Origin: Siphonodentalium dalli
Taxonomy: Eukaryota > Mollusca > Scaphopoda > Gadilida > Siphonodentaliidae
Length of the DNA: 64,000 nucleotides
Direction of reading: 5' to 3'
NCBI GenBank assembly: GCA_032622095.1
Contig: CP136063.1
Location: forward strand, 13,679,814 to 13,743,813
Shown: in pieces, positions 35,100-49,879 of the stretch
Position numbering within the stretch: the first letter of the stretch is position 1
Layout of the letters: every line of letters begins with the position of its first letter
Notes under the pieces: generated by a model
Told to the model about the DNA's origin: nothing
The model's database searches: none
What the model saw: the letters and a program-made list of their open reading frames with translations, nothing else
Made by a program: the position numbers and the translations under genes

Positions 35100-38000
35100 G
35101 CGGACGGTTAATATAGTGGTTAATGTGGAGACTATGAGAGCGGACGGACACGACATACCCATAACATAATGGTAAATGTGGAGAATATGGGAGATGGTGA
35201 TAGGGACACGACATACCAATAACATAATGGTTAATGTGGAGACTATGAGATATAATGATAGGGACAGGACATACCAATAACATAATGTTTAATGTGGAGA
35301 CTATGAGATATAATGATAGGGACAGGACATACCAATAACATAATGATTAATGTGGAGACTATGATATATAATGATAGGGACAGGACATACCAATAACATA
35401 ATGGTTAATGTGGAGACTATGAGATATAATGATAGGGACAGGACATACCAATAACATAATGGTTAATGTGGAGACTATGAAAGATGATGATAGGGACAGG
35501 ACATACCAATAACATAATGGTTAATGTGGAGACTATGAGAGGTGATGATATGGACACGACATACCAATAACATAATGGTTAATGTGGAGAATATGGGCGA
35601 TGGTGATAGGGACAGGACATACCAATAACATAATGGTTAATGTGGAGACTATGAGAGATGATGATATGGACACGACATACCAATACCATAATGGTTAATG
35701 TGGAGAATATGGGCGATGGTGATAGGGACAGGACATACCAATAACATAATGGTTAATGTGGAGACTATGAGATATAATGATAGGGACACGACATACCAAT
35801 AACATAATGGTTAATGTGGAGACTATGGGATATAATGATAGGGACAGGACATACCAATAACATAATGGTTAAAGTGGAGACTATGATATATAATGATAGG
35901 GACAGGACATACCAATAACATAATGGTTAATGTGGAGACTATGAGATATAATGATAGGGACAGGACATACCAATAACATAATGGTTAATGTGGAGACTAT
36001 GAGATATAATGATAGGGACAGGACACACCAATAACATAATGGTTAATGTGGAGACTATGATATATAATGATAGGGACAGGACATACCAATAACATAATGG
36101 TTAATGTGGAGACTATGAGATATAATGATAGGGACACGACATACCAATAACATAATGGTTAATGTGGAGACTATGAGATATAATGATAGGGACAGGACAT
36201 ACCAATAACATAATGATTAATATGGAGACTATGAGATATAATGATAGGGACAGGACATACCAATAACATAATGGTTAATGTGGAGACTATGATATATAAT
36301 GATAGGGACAGGACATACCAATAACATAATGGTTAATGTGGAGACTATGAGATATAATGATAGGGACAGGACATACCAATAACATAATGATTAATATGGA
36401 GAATATGAGATATAATGATAGGGACAGGACATACCAATAACATAATGGTTAATGTGGAGACTATGAGATATAATGATAGGGACAGGACATACCAATAACA
36501 TAATGGTTAATGTGGAGACTATGGGATATAATGATAGGGACGGGACATACCAATAACATAATGGTTAATGTGGAGACTATGATATATAATGATAGGGACA
36601 GGACATACCAATAACATAATGGTTAATGTGGAGACTATGGGATATAATGATAGGGACAGGACATACCAATAACATAATGGTTAATGTGGAGACTATGAGA
36701 TATAATGATAGGGACAGGACATACCAATAACATAATGGTTAATGTGGAGACTATGAGATATAATGATAGGGACAGGACATACCAATAACATAATGATTAA
36801 TGTGGAGACTATGATATATAATGATAGGGACAGGACATACCAATAACATAATGGTTAATGTGGAGACTATGAGATATAATGATAGGGACACGACATACCA
36901 ATAACATAATGATTAATGTGGAGACTATGAGATATACTGATAGGGACACGACATACCAATAACATAATGGTTAATGTGGAGACTATGAGATATAATGATA
37001 GGGACAGGACATACCAATAACATAATGGTTAATGTGGAGACTATGAGATATAATGATAGGGACAGGACATACCAATAACATAATGGTTAATGTGGAGACT
37101 ATGATATATAATGATAGGGACAGGACATACCAATAACATAATGGTTAATGTGGAGACTATGAGATATAATGATAGGGACACGACATACCAATAACATAAT
37201 GATTAATGTGGAGACTATGAGATATACTGATAGGGACACGACATACCAATAACATAATGGTTAATGTGGAGACTATGAGATATAATGATAGGGACAGGAC
37301 ATACCAATAACATAATGGTTAATGTGGAGACTATGAGATATAATGATAGGGACAGGACATACCAATAACATAATGGTTAATGTGGAGACTATGAGATATA
37401 ATGATAGGGACAGGACATACCAATAACATAATGGTTAATGTGGAGACTATGATATATAATGATAGGGACACGACATACCAATAACATAATGGTTAATATG
37501 GAGACTATGAGATATAATGATAGGGACACGACATACCAATAACATAATGGTTAATGTGGAGACTATGAGATATAATGATAGGGACAGGACATACCAATAA
37601 CATAATGGTTAATGTGGAGACTATGAGATATAATGATAGGGACAGGACATACCAATAACATAATGGTTAATGTGGAGACTATGATATATAATGATAGGGA
37701 TAGGACATACCAATAACATAATGGTTAATGTGGAGACTATGATATATAATGATAGGGACACGACATACCAATAACATAATGGTTAATGTGGAGACTATGA
37801 GATATAATGATAGGGACAGGACATACCAATAACATAATGGTTAATCTGGAGACTATGAGATATAATGATAGGGACAGGACATACCAATAACATAATGGTT
37901 AATGTGGAGACTATGATATATAATGATAGGGACAGGACATACCAATAACATAATGGTTAATGTGGAGACTATGAGATATAATGATAGGGACACGACATAC

Positions 38001-41000
38001 CAATAACATAATGGTTAATGTGGAGACTATGAGATATAATGATAGGGACAGGACATACCAATAACATAATGATTAATATGGAGACTATGAGATATAATGA
38101 TAGGGACAGGACATACCAATAACATAATGGTTAATGTGGAGACTATGATATATAATGATAGGGACAGGACATACCAATAACATAATGGTTAATGTGGAGA
38201 CTATGAGATATAATGATAGGGACAGGACATACCAATAACATAATGATTAATATGGAGACTATGAGATATAATGATAGGGACAGGACATACCAATAACATA
38301 ATGGTTAATGTGGAGACTATGAGATATAATGATAGGGACAGGACATACCAATAACATAATGGTTAATGTGGAGACTATGAGATATAATGATAGGGACAGG
38401 ACATACCAATAACATAATGATTAATATGGAGAATATGAGATATAATGATAGGGACAGGACATACCAATAACATAATGGTTAATGTGGAGACTATGAGATA
38501 TAATGATTGGGACAGGACATACCAATAACATAATGGTTAATGTGGAGACTATGGGATATAATGATAGGGACAGGACATACCAATAACATAATGGTTAATG
38601 TGGAGACTATGATATATAATGATAGGGACAGGACATACCAATAACATAATGGTTAATGTGGAGACTATGGGATATAATGATAGGGACAGGACATACCAAT
38701 AACATAATGGTTAATGTGGAGACTATGAGATATAATGATAGGGACAGGACATACCAATAACATAATGGTTAATGTGGAGACTATGAGATATAATGATAGG
38801 GACAGGACATACCAATAACATAATGATTAATATGGAGACTATGATATATAATGATAGGGACAGGACATACCAATAACATAATGGTTAATGTGGAGACTAT
38901 GAGATATAATGATAGGGACAGGACATACCAATAACATAATGGTTAATGTGGAGACTATGAGATATAATGATAGGGACAGGACATACCAATAACATAATGG
39001 TTAATGTGGAGACTATGAGATATAATGATAGGGACAGGACATACCAATAACATAATGGTTAATGTGGAGACTATGAGATATAATGATAGGGACAGGACAT
39101 ACCAATAACATAATGGTTAATGTGGAGACTATGAGATATAATGATAGGGACAGGACATACCAATAACATAATGGTTAATGTGGAGACTATGAGATATACT
39201 GATAGGGACACGACATACCAATAACATAATGGTTAATGTGGAGACTATGAGATATAATGATAGGGACAGGACATACCAATAACATAATGGTTAATGTGGA
39301 GACTATGAGATATAATGATAGGGACAGGACATACCAATAACATAATGGTTAATGTGGAGACTATGAGATATACTGATAGGGACACGACATACCAATAACA
39401 TAATGGTTAATGTGGAGACTATGAGATATAATGATAGGGACAGGACATACCAATAACATAATGGTTAATGTGGAGACTATGAGATATAATGATAGGGACA
39501 GGACATACCAATAACATAATGGTTAATGTGGAGACTATGGGATATAATGATAGGGACAGGACATACCAATAACATAATGGTTAATATGGAGACTATGAGA
39601 TATAATGATAGGGACAGGACATACCAATAATATAATGGTTAATGTGGAGACTATGAGATATAATGATAGGGACAGGACATACCAATAACATAATGGTTAA
39701 TGTGGAGACTATGAGATATAATGATAGGGACAGGACATACCAATAACATAATGGTTAATGTGGAGACTATGAGATATAATGATAGGGACAGGACATACCA
39801 ATAACATAATGGTTAATGTGGAGACTATGAGATATAATGATAGGGACAGGACATACCAATAACATAATGGTTAATGTGGAGACTATGAGATATAATGATA
39901 GGGACAGGACATACCAATAACATAATGGTTAATGTGGAGACTATGAGATATAATGATAGGGACAGGACATACCAATAACATAATGGTTAATGTGGAGACT
40001 ATGAGATATACTGATAGGGACACGACATACCAATAACATAATGGTTAATGTGGAGACTATGAGATATAATGATAGGGACAGGACATACCAATAACATAAT
40101 GGTTAATGTGGAGACTATGAGATATAATGATAGGGACAGGACATACCAATAACATAATGGTTAATGTGGAGACTATGAGATATACTGATAGGGACAGGAC
40201 ATACCAATAACATAATGGTTAATGTGGAGACTATGAGATATAATGATATGGACACGACATACCAATAACATAATGGTTAATGTGGAGACTATGAGATATA
40301 ATGATAGGGACACGACATACCAATAACATAATGGTTAATGTGGAGACTATGAGATATACTGATAGGGACAGGACATACCAATAACATAATGGTTAATGTG
40401 GAGACTATGAGATATAATGATAGGGACACGACATACCAATAACATAATAGTTAATGTGGAGACTATGAGATAAAATGATAGGGACACGACATACCAATAA
40501 CATAATGGTTAATGTGGAGACTATGAGATATAATGATAGGGACACGACATACCAATAACATAATGGTTAATGTGGAGACTATGAGATATAATGATAGGGA
40601 CACGACATACCAATAACATAATAGTTAATGTGGAGACTATGAGATATAATGATAGGGACACGACATACCAATAACATAATGGTTAATGTGGAGACTATGA
40701 GATATAATGATAGGGACACGACATACCAATAACATAATGGTTAATGTGGAGACTATGAGATATAATGATAGGGACACGACATACCAATAACATAATGGTT
40801 AATGTGGAGACTATGAGATATAATGATATGGACACGACATACCAATAACATAATGGTTAATGTGGAGACTATGAGATATAATGATAGGGACACGACATAC
40901 CAATAATATAATGGTTAATGTGGAGACTATGAGATATACTGATAGGGACATGACATACCAATAACATAATGGTTAATGTGGAGACTATGAGATATAATGA

Positions 41001-43892
41001 TAGGGACACGACATACCAATAACATAATAGTTAATGTGGAGACTATGAGATATAATGATAGGGACACGACATACCAATAACATAATGGTTAATGTGGAGA
41101 CTATGAGATATAATGATAGGGACAGGACATACCAATAACATAATGGTTAATGTGGAGACTATGGGATATAATGATAGGGACAGGACATACCAATAACATA
41201 ATGGTTAATGTGGAGACTATGAGATATAACGATAGGGACAGGACATACCAATAACATAATGGTTAATGTGGAGACTATGAGATATAACGATAGGGACAGG
41301 ACATACCAATAACATAATGGTTAATGTGGAGACTATGATATATAATGATAGGGACAGGACATACCAATAACATAATGGTTAATGTGGAGACTATGAGATA
41401 TAATGATAGGGACAGGACATACCAATAACATAATGGTTAATGTGGAGACTATGAGATATAATGATAGGGACAGGACATACCAATAACATAATGGTTAATG
41501 TGGAGACTATGAGATATAATGATAGGGACAGGACATACCAATAACATAATGGTTAATGTGGAGACTATGAGATATAATGATAGGGATAGGACATACCAAT
41601 AACATAATGGTTAATGTGGAGACTATGATATATAATGATAGGGACAGGACATACCAATAACATAATGGTTAATGTGGAGACTATGAGATATAATGATATG
41701 GACAGGACATACCAATAACATAATGGTTAATGTGGAGACTATGATATATAACGATAGGGACAGGACATACCAATAACATAATGGTTAATGTGGAGACTAT
41801 GAGATATAATGATAGGGACAGGACATACCAATAACATAATGGTTAATGTGGAGACTATGAGATATAATGATAGGGACAGGACATACCAATAACATAATGG
41901 TTAATGTGGAGACTATGAGATATAATGATAGGGACAGGACACACCAATAACATAATGGTTAATGTGGAGACTATGAGATATAATGATAGGGACAGGACAC
42001 ACCAATAACATAATGATTAATGTGGAGACTATGAGATATAATGATATGGACAGGACATACCAATAACATAATGGTTAATGTGGAGACTATGATATATAAC
42101 GATAGGGACAGGACATACCAATAACATAATGGTTAATGTGGAGACTATGAGATATAATGATAGGGACAGGACATACCAATAACATAATGGTTAATGTGGA
42201 GACTATGAGATATGATGATAGGGACAGGACACACCAATAACATAATGATTAATGTGGAGACTATGAGATATAATGATAGGGACAGGACATACCAATAACA
42301 TAATGGTTAATGTGGAGACTATGAGATATAATGATAGGGACAGGACATACCAATAACATAATGGTTAATGTGGAGACTATGAGATATACTGATAGGGACA
42401 GGACATACCAATAACATAATGGTTAATATGGAGACTATGAGATATAATGATAGGGACAGGACATACCAATAACATAATGGTTAATGTGGAGACTATGAGA
42501 TATAATGATAGGGACAGGACATACCAATAACATAATGGTTAATGTGGAGACTATGAGAGATGATGATAGGGACACGACATACCAATAACATAATGGTTAA
42601 TGTGGAGACTATGATATATAATGATAGGGACAGGACATACCAATAACATAATGGTTAATGTGGAGACTATGAGATATAATGATAGGGACACGACATACCA
42701 ATAACATAATGGTTAATGTGGAGACTATGAGATATAATGATAGGGACACGACATACCAATAACATAATGGTTAATGTGGAGACTATGATATATAATGATA
42801 GGGACAGGACATACCAATAACATAATGGTTAATGTGGAGACTATGAGATATAATGATAGGGACAGGACATACCAATAATATAATGGTTAATGTGGAGACT
42901 ATGAGATATAATGATATGGACAGGACATACCAATAACATAATGGTTAATGTGGAGACTATGAGATATAATGATAGGGACAGGACATACCAATAACATAAT
43001 GGTTAATGTGGAGACTATGAGATATAATGATAGGGACAGGACATACCAATAACATAATGGTTAATGTGGAGACTATGAGATATAATGATAGGGACAGGAC
43101 ATACCAATAACATAATGGTTAATGTGGAGACTATGAGATATAATGATAGGGACAGGACATACCAATAACATAATGGTTAATGTGGAGACTATGATATATA
43201 ATGATAGGGACAGGACATACCAATACCATAATGGTTAATGTGGAGACTATGGGATATAATGATAGGGACACGACATACCAATAACATAATGGTTAATGTG
43301 GAGACTATGGGATATAATGATAGGGACAGGACATACCAATAACATAATGATTAATGTGGAGACTATGATATATAATGATAGGGACAGGACATACCAATAA
43401 CATAATGGTTAATGTGGAGACTATGAGAGATGATGATAGGGACAGGACATACCAATAACATAATGGTTAATGTGGAGACTATGAGATATAATGATAGGGA
43501 CACGACATACCAATAACATAATGGTTAATGTGGAGACTATGATATATAATGATAGGGACACGACACACCAATAACATAATGGTTAATGTGGAGACTATGA
43601 GATATAATGATAGGGACAGGACATACCAATAACATAATGGTTAATGTGGAGACTATGAGATATAATGATAGGGACAGGACATACCAATAACATAATGGTT
43701 AATGTGGAGACTATGATATATAATGATAGGGACACGACACACCAATAACATAATGGTTAATGTGGAGACTATGAGATATAATGATAGGGACACGACATAC
43801 CAATAACGTAATGGTTAATGTGGAGACTATGAGAGACGATGATAGGGACAGGACATACCAATAACATAATGGTTAATGTGGAGACTATGAGA
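35100..43892. repeat. 58-bp minisatellite, about 152 units
   Basis: Same unit as 22620-23822. TTAATG starts at 35231 and 43873 are 8642 bp apart, exactly 149 x 58, and every intermediate position sampled keeps that phase, so there is essentially no indel in 8.6 kb. Variation is by substitution: AGATATA, ATATATA or GGATATA; GGACAGGAC or GGACACGAC; ATAATGAT or ATACTGAT. Variant units recur in blocks (see findings). No spacer-type unique sequence and no coding capacity. Confidence 0.95.
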
Positions 43893-43894
43893 GG

Positions 43895-45584
43895 TGATGT
43901 TACGCCAGCTTTTGAAGTAACAGACCACTTTTGAAGTAGGTCTCCACTTCTGAAGTAAAAGTCGCTAGCTTTTGAAGTACCTCACCACTTTTGTAATAAA
44001 ATCGCCAGGTTTTGTAGTAAAGTGAGGTCTCCGCTTTTGTAGTAAAAAACACCAGCTTTTGTAGTAAAAAAAACCATGTCTTCACTTTTGTATTAGCAAA
44101 ATTACAGCTTTTGAAATAAACTGACTCAATAAATTTTGACGGGCGCTGGACGATTTTCATGACAAAATCAACCCGATAATCCATAGTGGCTATCGCCCAT
44201 ACGAGTGTGACTGTGACCGAAGGAATTTAGTGAGTCCGGTTCCGTGACAAAAGAATCCACACCGGCAATCGACCATACGAGCGTGACGTGGGTCGTATAG
44301 CTTTCAGTCATACGAACACACAAGAGAATCAACACAGTCGATCGCCCATACAAGTGTGACGTGTATCAGACGGCATTTAGTGAGTCCGGTTCCCTGCCTA
44401 AGCATATGAGAACACACATAGGTGATCAATCGAGTATGTAAGATTGTTCCCAGTCAGTCTGACAACCCACACTGGTGAACGCCCTTACAAATGCGACGTT
44501 TGTCAGAAGAAGTTCGATGTGACATTGAGTCAGACTAGACTTATGAGTATCCACCGGATGTGTGTCTGAAGACGTTCTTGTCCGTCCAGTAACATGACAA
44601 CATATATATTTTCTCGAAATTAGGTGATGTATTAGTTCCAACGGAAAATAGTTGGTATATTTGCCCTCACTTTGGAAGGCGATATTAATTGCATATTCAT
44701 ACCCTCGAAATTAGGTGACTGAAAAGACGCGTTAGGGACAGCAGAAAATGTTTGATTTATTAGATTCGTCTCTGTAAGGCGACATTAACGACAAATTTCG
44801 ACCAGTGAAATTATGTCACATAACCGAAGTATTAGAACTACCTCAAACGTGGCCAGCTACTTAAAAAACGGGGGGTCAGTAATGTGTTATGTTGAAACCG
44901 TTGGATTCACATATCCTCTGGTGATTGAGTATATAAAATAACGGATTCGATCTGTCACGTCACCCAGTTTTGAGGAAATATACATGCAGCCATGTTACTG
45001 GACTGACATAAGGTCTTCGGACACACATCTGGTCACCAGCGTGGATTCAGGTCACGCCGAACTTCTTCTAACAATCGTCGCACCTGTAAGGTCGTTCACC
45101 AGTGTGGATTGTCAGGTTGCCGGACTGATTTGGAACAACCTTACATAATGGTATGACTGGTCGCCTATGTGTGTTCTCATATGCTTAGGAAGGGTACCGG
45201 ACTCACTAAATGCCTTCTAAAGGTCACACGTGTATGTGCGATTGACTGTGTGAATGATCTTGTGTTGGTATGACTGAAAGCTATTCGAACCACGTCACGC
45301 TCGTAAAGTCGATTACCGGTGTGGATTCTTTTGTCACGGAATCGGACTCACTAAATATATTCGGTCACAAGTCACAATCGTATGGGCGATGACTTTGTCA
45401 TGAAATTCATCCAGCGCCCGTCAAAATTATTGAGTCAGTTTACTTCAAAAGCTGTAATTTGGTTATTACAAAAGTGAAGACATGTTTTTTTTACTACAAA
45501 AGCTGGCGTTTTTTACTACAAAAGCGGAGACCTAACTTTACTACAAAAGCTGGCGATTTTATTACAAAAGTGGTGAGGTACGTG
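43895..45584. mobile_element. Foldback zinc-finger element, copy 2
   Basis: Counterpart of 23826-25505 at an offset of 20075 bp, with few substitutions. It has the same inverted arms, GCTTTTGTAGTAAA end units and broken C2H2 finger pieces (HTGERPYKCDVC near 44535 on plus, HTGERPYRCDDC near 45070-45110 on minus). Confidence 0.75.
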
Positions 45585-46529
45585 GGCTCTTTCACGTTAA
45601 TGGTTGACAAAATGCATTTTTCGGATAGGAGAGCAAATGGTGCATTTGTCACTGTATTTTGTGTATCTTAATAATATTTCTATCGTACTGATGCACAGCC
45701 CAAACTGCAGACAAAATTTCACTACTACATTGGAAAAAATAACAAAATTATAGGGAGATGGGTACCAATTTTGGCATATTTTGAGTGACTAATCATTGCT
45801 GTGATGATTTTGTTTTCCTTATATTTATTTTAATTTATTGGTTTGCCAAAAATATCCTCATTTAATCTTTAGCTTATGTCTGGTTGATCTTGTGGTGAAA
45901 ATTTTGAGGGATTCCGTGCATTAAGTTTGATGATATTTGAATTTGAAGGTTATTGAGATATTCCGTTAAATGATTTATAGCATGTGAATCTAAAATAAAG
46001 CTTTTCATAAACACAATTTACAATAACCATGGATCAGGAATATAGTTCAGTTGGACATTTCATAGTATAGAAGATTAATGGTAAAATGTGTTTTCTGTGT
46101 ATTAGTGAAGGTGAAGAAATGTTACATTTCAAATAGTGATTATAACATACTGGTAGGACTCATGTGAAGAAATTTTCAAGATATTTTGCTTATTACGCTC
46201 GGTTGCATCAGAGTATAATTAAGCCACTGTATTATCCCTTTAGACAAATGATGTGACTAATTTCCATGTTCAACTCCCTGTGAGAAAAGTTTAGAAATAT
46301 CGTAGATTTAGAGGCCTTCATATACGGTACAGCCAACAATATCACTGTTCATATTTACCATATGTAAAGACAGACATCTATGATTGTTTATGAAGCACCG
46401 TGATCAAGTGTTCGCAGAGATTCTCAGACATTCCACAATTGATGATACCAGTAAGTATTCGTGTATACAAAACATAGAGGCAGAAAGATGAATACCGTTA
46501 TCACTTTTCTCCTGTGCAACATACTGTGA
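45585..46529. other. Flank shared with 25506-26437
   Basis: Copy 2 of the non-coding flank, followed by sequence also present at 9309-9500. Nothing coding is recognised. Confidence 0.45.
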
Positions 46530-47206
46530 TATATTATATAAATAATGAATGGCTTGGAGTTGACTATGCCAAAATAGTGGTCCTCGAGGAGGAATAGTCC
46601 ATGAGCCGCAGGCGAGTGGACTATTCCTCATCGAGTACCACTATTTTGGCACAGTCAACGACAAGACATTCATTATTTATTATATGATATCGAACATTTG
46701 TGCCAATTCTCACACAATTTCTGAGTCATAATTCTTGTCACATTTTTATTTACCTTGAATTTTGGAAATCGGTCTCAGATTTTACAATTTACGGAAATAT
46801 TTTGACGATGGCAGGGGAGCATAACTATGTTATTAGTTACATCTAACTAACAGCATCTCTTCATGATTCATTTCTATAAATACGTCATTAGCAAAGACAT
46901 TTTGGCGAAATTTTAGAAGTCAACTTGTTTAACTTCGATTAACCGGAAAAGGAAATTATAAATAACGTCCACTGGCATTGCAAAATTAGGACTAGCCGCT
47001 TGCCAACTAAACGGACAAACTATGAAAGACATTGGCTTGATATCATCGGACATTTGTAAGATCATTTCATTTCATCAATAAATCTAATGATATACCGATA
47101 TTGCAACAAATATCACACAAGGTATAGTTTAAGATTGGCCGTATCTTCAGGCGGCAGCCCGATTTCGCGAAACGAGTTTGTTACTATAAATAGAAAAAGA
47201 AGAGTA
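46530..47206 (+). mobile_element. Non-autonomous element with terminal hairpin, 3'-truncated
   Basis: Third copy of the 26438-27195 family. It matches up to AGAAAAAGAAGAGTAG at 47206 and then changes abruptly into CCCAGGTA-rich DNA, missing the last about 90 bp. This is the right-hand limit of segmental copy 2. Confidence 0.72.
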
Positions 47207-47510
47207 GCCCATATAAAAATGTACCTGGGTAAATCTTGGTGTTTACCTAGGTATACCCCGGTACATATAGGTTTTACCCTGGTTCCACCCAGGTCACACC
47301 CAGGTTACACCCAGGTAAATCAGGGATTTATATAGATTTACCCAGGTGTTTTCTATATATGTTAGGTATAAACCCCAGTTTACCCGGGTTTTTACGGATT
47401 TACACCCAGGTATTTACACCAGGTATTTACACCCAGGTATTTACACCAGGGTTTCGCCCAGGTATTTACTACAGTGTTCACCCGGATATATACACCTGTG
47501 GTATTTTGTT
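47207..47510. repeat. Degenerate CCCAGGTA / TTTACACC short tandem array
   Basis: Irregular repeats of about 12-16 bp built on TTTACACCCAGGTA and related GGTATTTACACCAGG, with occasional inverse ACCTGGGTAAAT near the left edge. Open frames across it are repeat translations. Confidence 0.75.
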
Positions 47511-47529
47511 AAACTGTATAATCTGCATT

Positions 47530-49318
47530 GAAGTCACCTTATTAACCCTTTCTATATTACAGCACCATTGGCGTGTAGTTACCTTATTAACCATTCTATA
47601 TTAAATCATTAATTGACAGGTAGTTACCTTATTAACCCTTTCTATACTAAGTAACATTGGTGAGTAGTTACATTATTAACCCTTTCTATATTAAAGCACC
47701 ATTGATGTGAAGTTACCTTATTAACCCTTTCTTTATTAAAGCATCATTGACGCGTAGTTACCTTATTAACCCTTTCTATATTAAAATATCATTGATGTGT
47801 AGTTACAATGTTAACCCTTTCTATAGTATAGCATCATTGGCGGGTAGTTGGCTCCTTAACTCTGTATATACCAAAGTATCATTGTCGTATATAGTTACCT
47901 TATTAACCCTTTCTATACTAAGTACCGTTGGCGTGTAGTTGCCTTATTAACCCTTTCTATATTAAAGCATTAATTGACAGGTAGTTACCTTATTAACCCT
48001 TTCTATACTAAGTATCATTGGTGAGTAGTTGCATTATTAACCCTTTCTATATTAAAGCGCCATTGGCGGGTAGTTACCTTATTAACCATTTATGTATTAA
48101 AGCATCATTGACGTGTAGTTACCTTATTATAACCCTCTCTATATTAAAGCATCATTATTGCTGGGTAGTTATCTTATTAACCCGTTCTATACTAAGTATC
48201 ATTGGTGAGTAGTTACAGTATTAACCCTTTCTATATTAAAGCATCATTGACGTGAAGTTACCTTATTAACCATTTCTGTATTAAAGCAGCATTGACATGT
48301 AGTTGTTAACCCTTTCTATATTAAAGCATCGTTGACGGGTAGTTGCCTAATTAACCCTCTATATACTAAAGTATCATTGTCGTGTAGTTACCTTACCAAC
48401 CCTTTCTATACTAAGTATCATTGGCGTGTAGTTACCTTATTAACCTTTTCTATATTAAAGCATTAATTGACAGGTAGTTACATTAAACAACCCTTTCTAT
48501 ACTAAGTATCATTGGTGAGTAGTTACATCATAAACCATTTCTATATTAAAGCGCCATTGACGGGTAATTACCTTATTAACCATTTTTGTATCAAAGCATC
48601 ATTGACGTGCAGTTACCATATTATAACACTTTCTATATTAAAGCATCATTGACTGATAGTTACCATATTAACCCTTTCTATATTAAAGCACCATTGGCGT
48701 GTAATTACCTTATTAACCCTTTCTACGTTGAAGCAATAATTGACAGGCAGTTACCTTATTAACCCTTTTTATAATGAGTATCATTGGTGATTAGTTACAT
48801 TATTAACCCTTTCTACAATAAAGCATCATTGACATGTAGTTATCATAGTAGCCAGTTATATATTAAAGCATCATGGACGGTAGTTACCATATTAACCCTT
48901 TCTATATTAAAGCACCATTGGCGTGTAATTACCATATTAACCCTTTCTATATTAAAACATCATTGCCGTGTAGTTACCATATTAGCCCTTTCTATATTTA
49001 AGCATCATTGACGTGTAGAACTTTATCTTATTAACCCTTTCTTTATTAAAGCATCATTGACATGTAGTTACCTTATAGTAACCATTTCTACACTAAAGCA
49101 TTATTGACGGGTAGTTACCTTATTAACCCTTTCTATATTAAAGCATCATTGACAAGAAGTTAAATTATTAACCTTCTATAATAAGTATCATTGCCGTGTA
49201 GTTAGTTACCTTATAAAACCTTTCTATATTAAGACGTCGATCATTGACGGGTAGTTGTTACCTTATTAATCATTTATGTATTCAAGCATCATTGACGAGT
49301 AGTTACCTTATTACTTGA
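47530..49318. repeat. 45-bp minisatellite, about 39 units
   Basis: Consensus parts: GTAGTTACCTTATTAACCC, TTTCTATATTAAAGCATCAT, TGACGT. Unlike the 58-bp array, units vary in length and diverge noticeably; several carry ATACTAAGTATCATTGG in place of ATATTAAAGCATCATTG, and these alternate in larger groups. Short frames are repeat translations. Confidence 0.88.
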
Positions 49319-49879
49319 AGTTTATTATGACAGTATGACAATACACTACCCCGGACAAATGAAGCAATATCATACTTTATCTAACAGCCTAGCTATAATT
49401 AGTGAACATTAAACTGACAAACAGACAATTTTCAGGGCCATTATTTAATATTAAAGGGATACAAAATAAAGAGATTTCTAATTATCAGTAAGAATTATTC
49501 TCTAAGTGATACTTATTATTTCAAATAAATGATTGCATATACTATAGTAGACCATATACCAACAGGAAAATATTAGTGAATACAATTATTGTGTTTCAAA
49601 ATTCGTTTCGTTTCGTTTCTGCAGCCAAATTACAATCTTAACTTTTAGTTATCGTTCTTCAAAATGAAGCGCGGATTATTCCTTGTGGTATTTTGAGTTA
49701 ATTTTGTCGCGAATCAACGCGGATTGACAGAAGGAAATGGTGTATTGGCTACAAACGGATAAACTGTGGACTTATATATAAGATTCGCCGATTTCTCCAC
49801 ATGGATGTGCGCAAATATCGAAAAAGACTGAATTTCATGTGACAAAAAATATTTCAATTCCCGGAACAGTAAGAATTAA
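49319..49879. other. Non-coding spacer
   Basis: AT-rich sequence without repeats shared elsewhere in the window. No exon, RNA or element recognised. A CGTTTCGTTTCGTTTC run lies near 49603. Confidence 0.4.

Noticed and set aside
35100-43892. CRISPR-like regular repeat array
   Set aside because: The 58-bp units adjoin directly with no unique spacers, and the context is an animal genome; it is a minisatellite.
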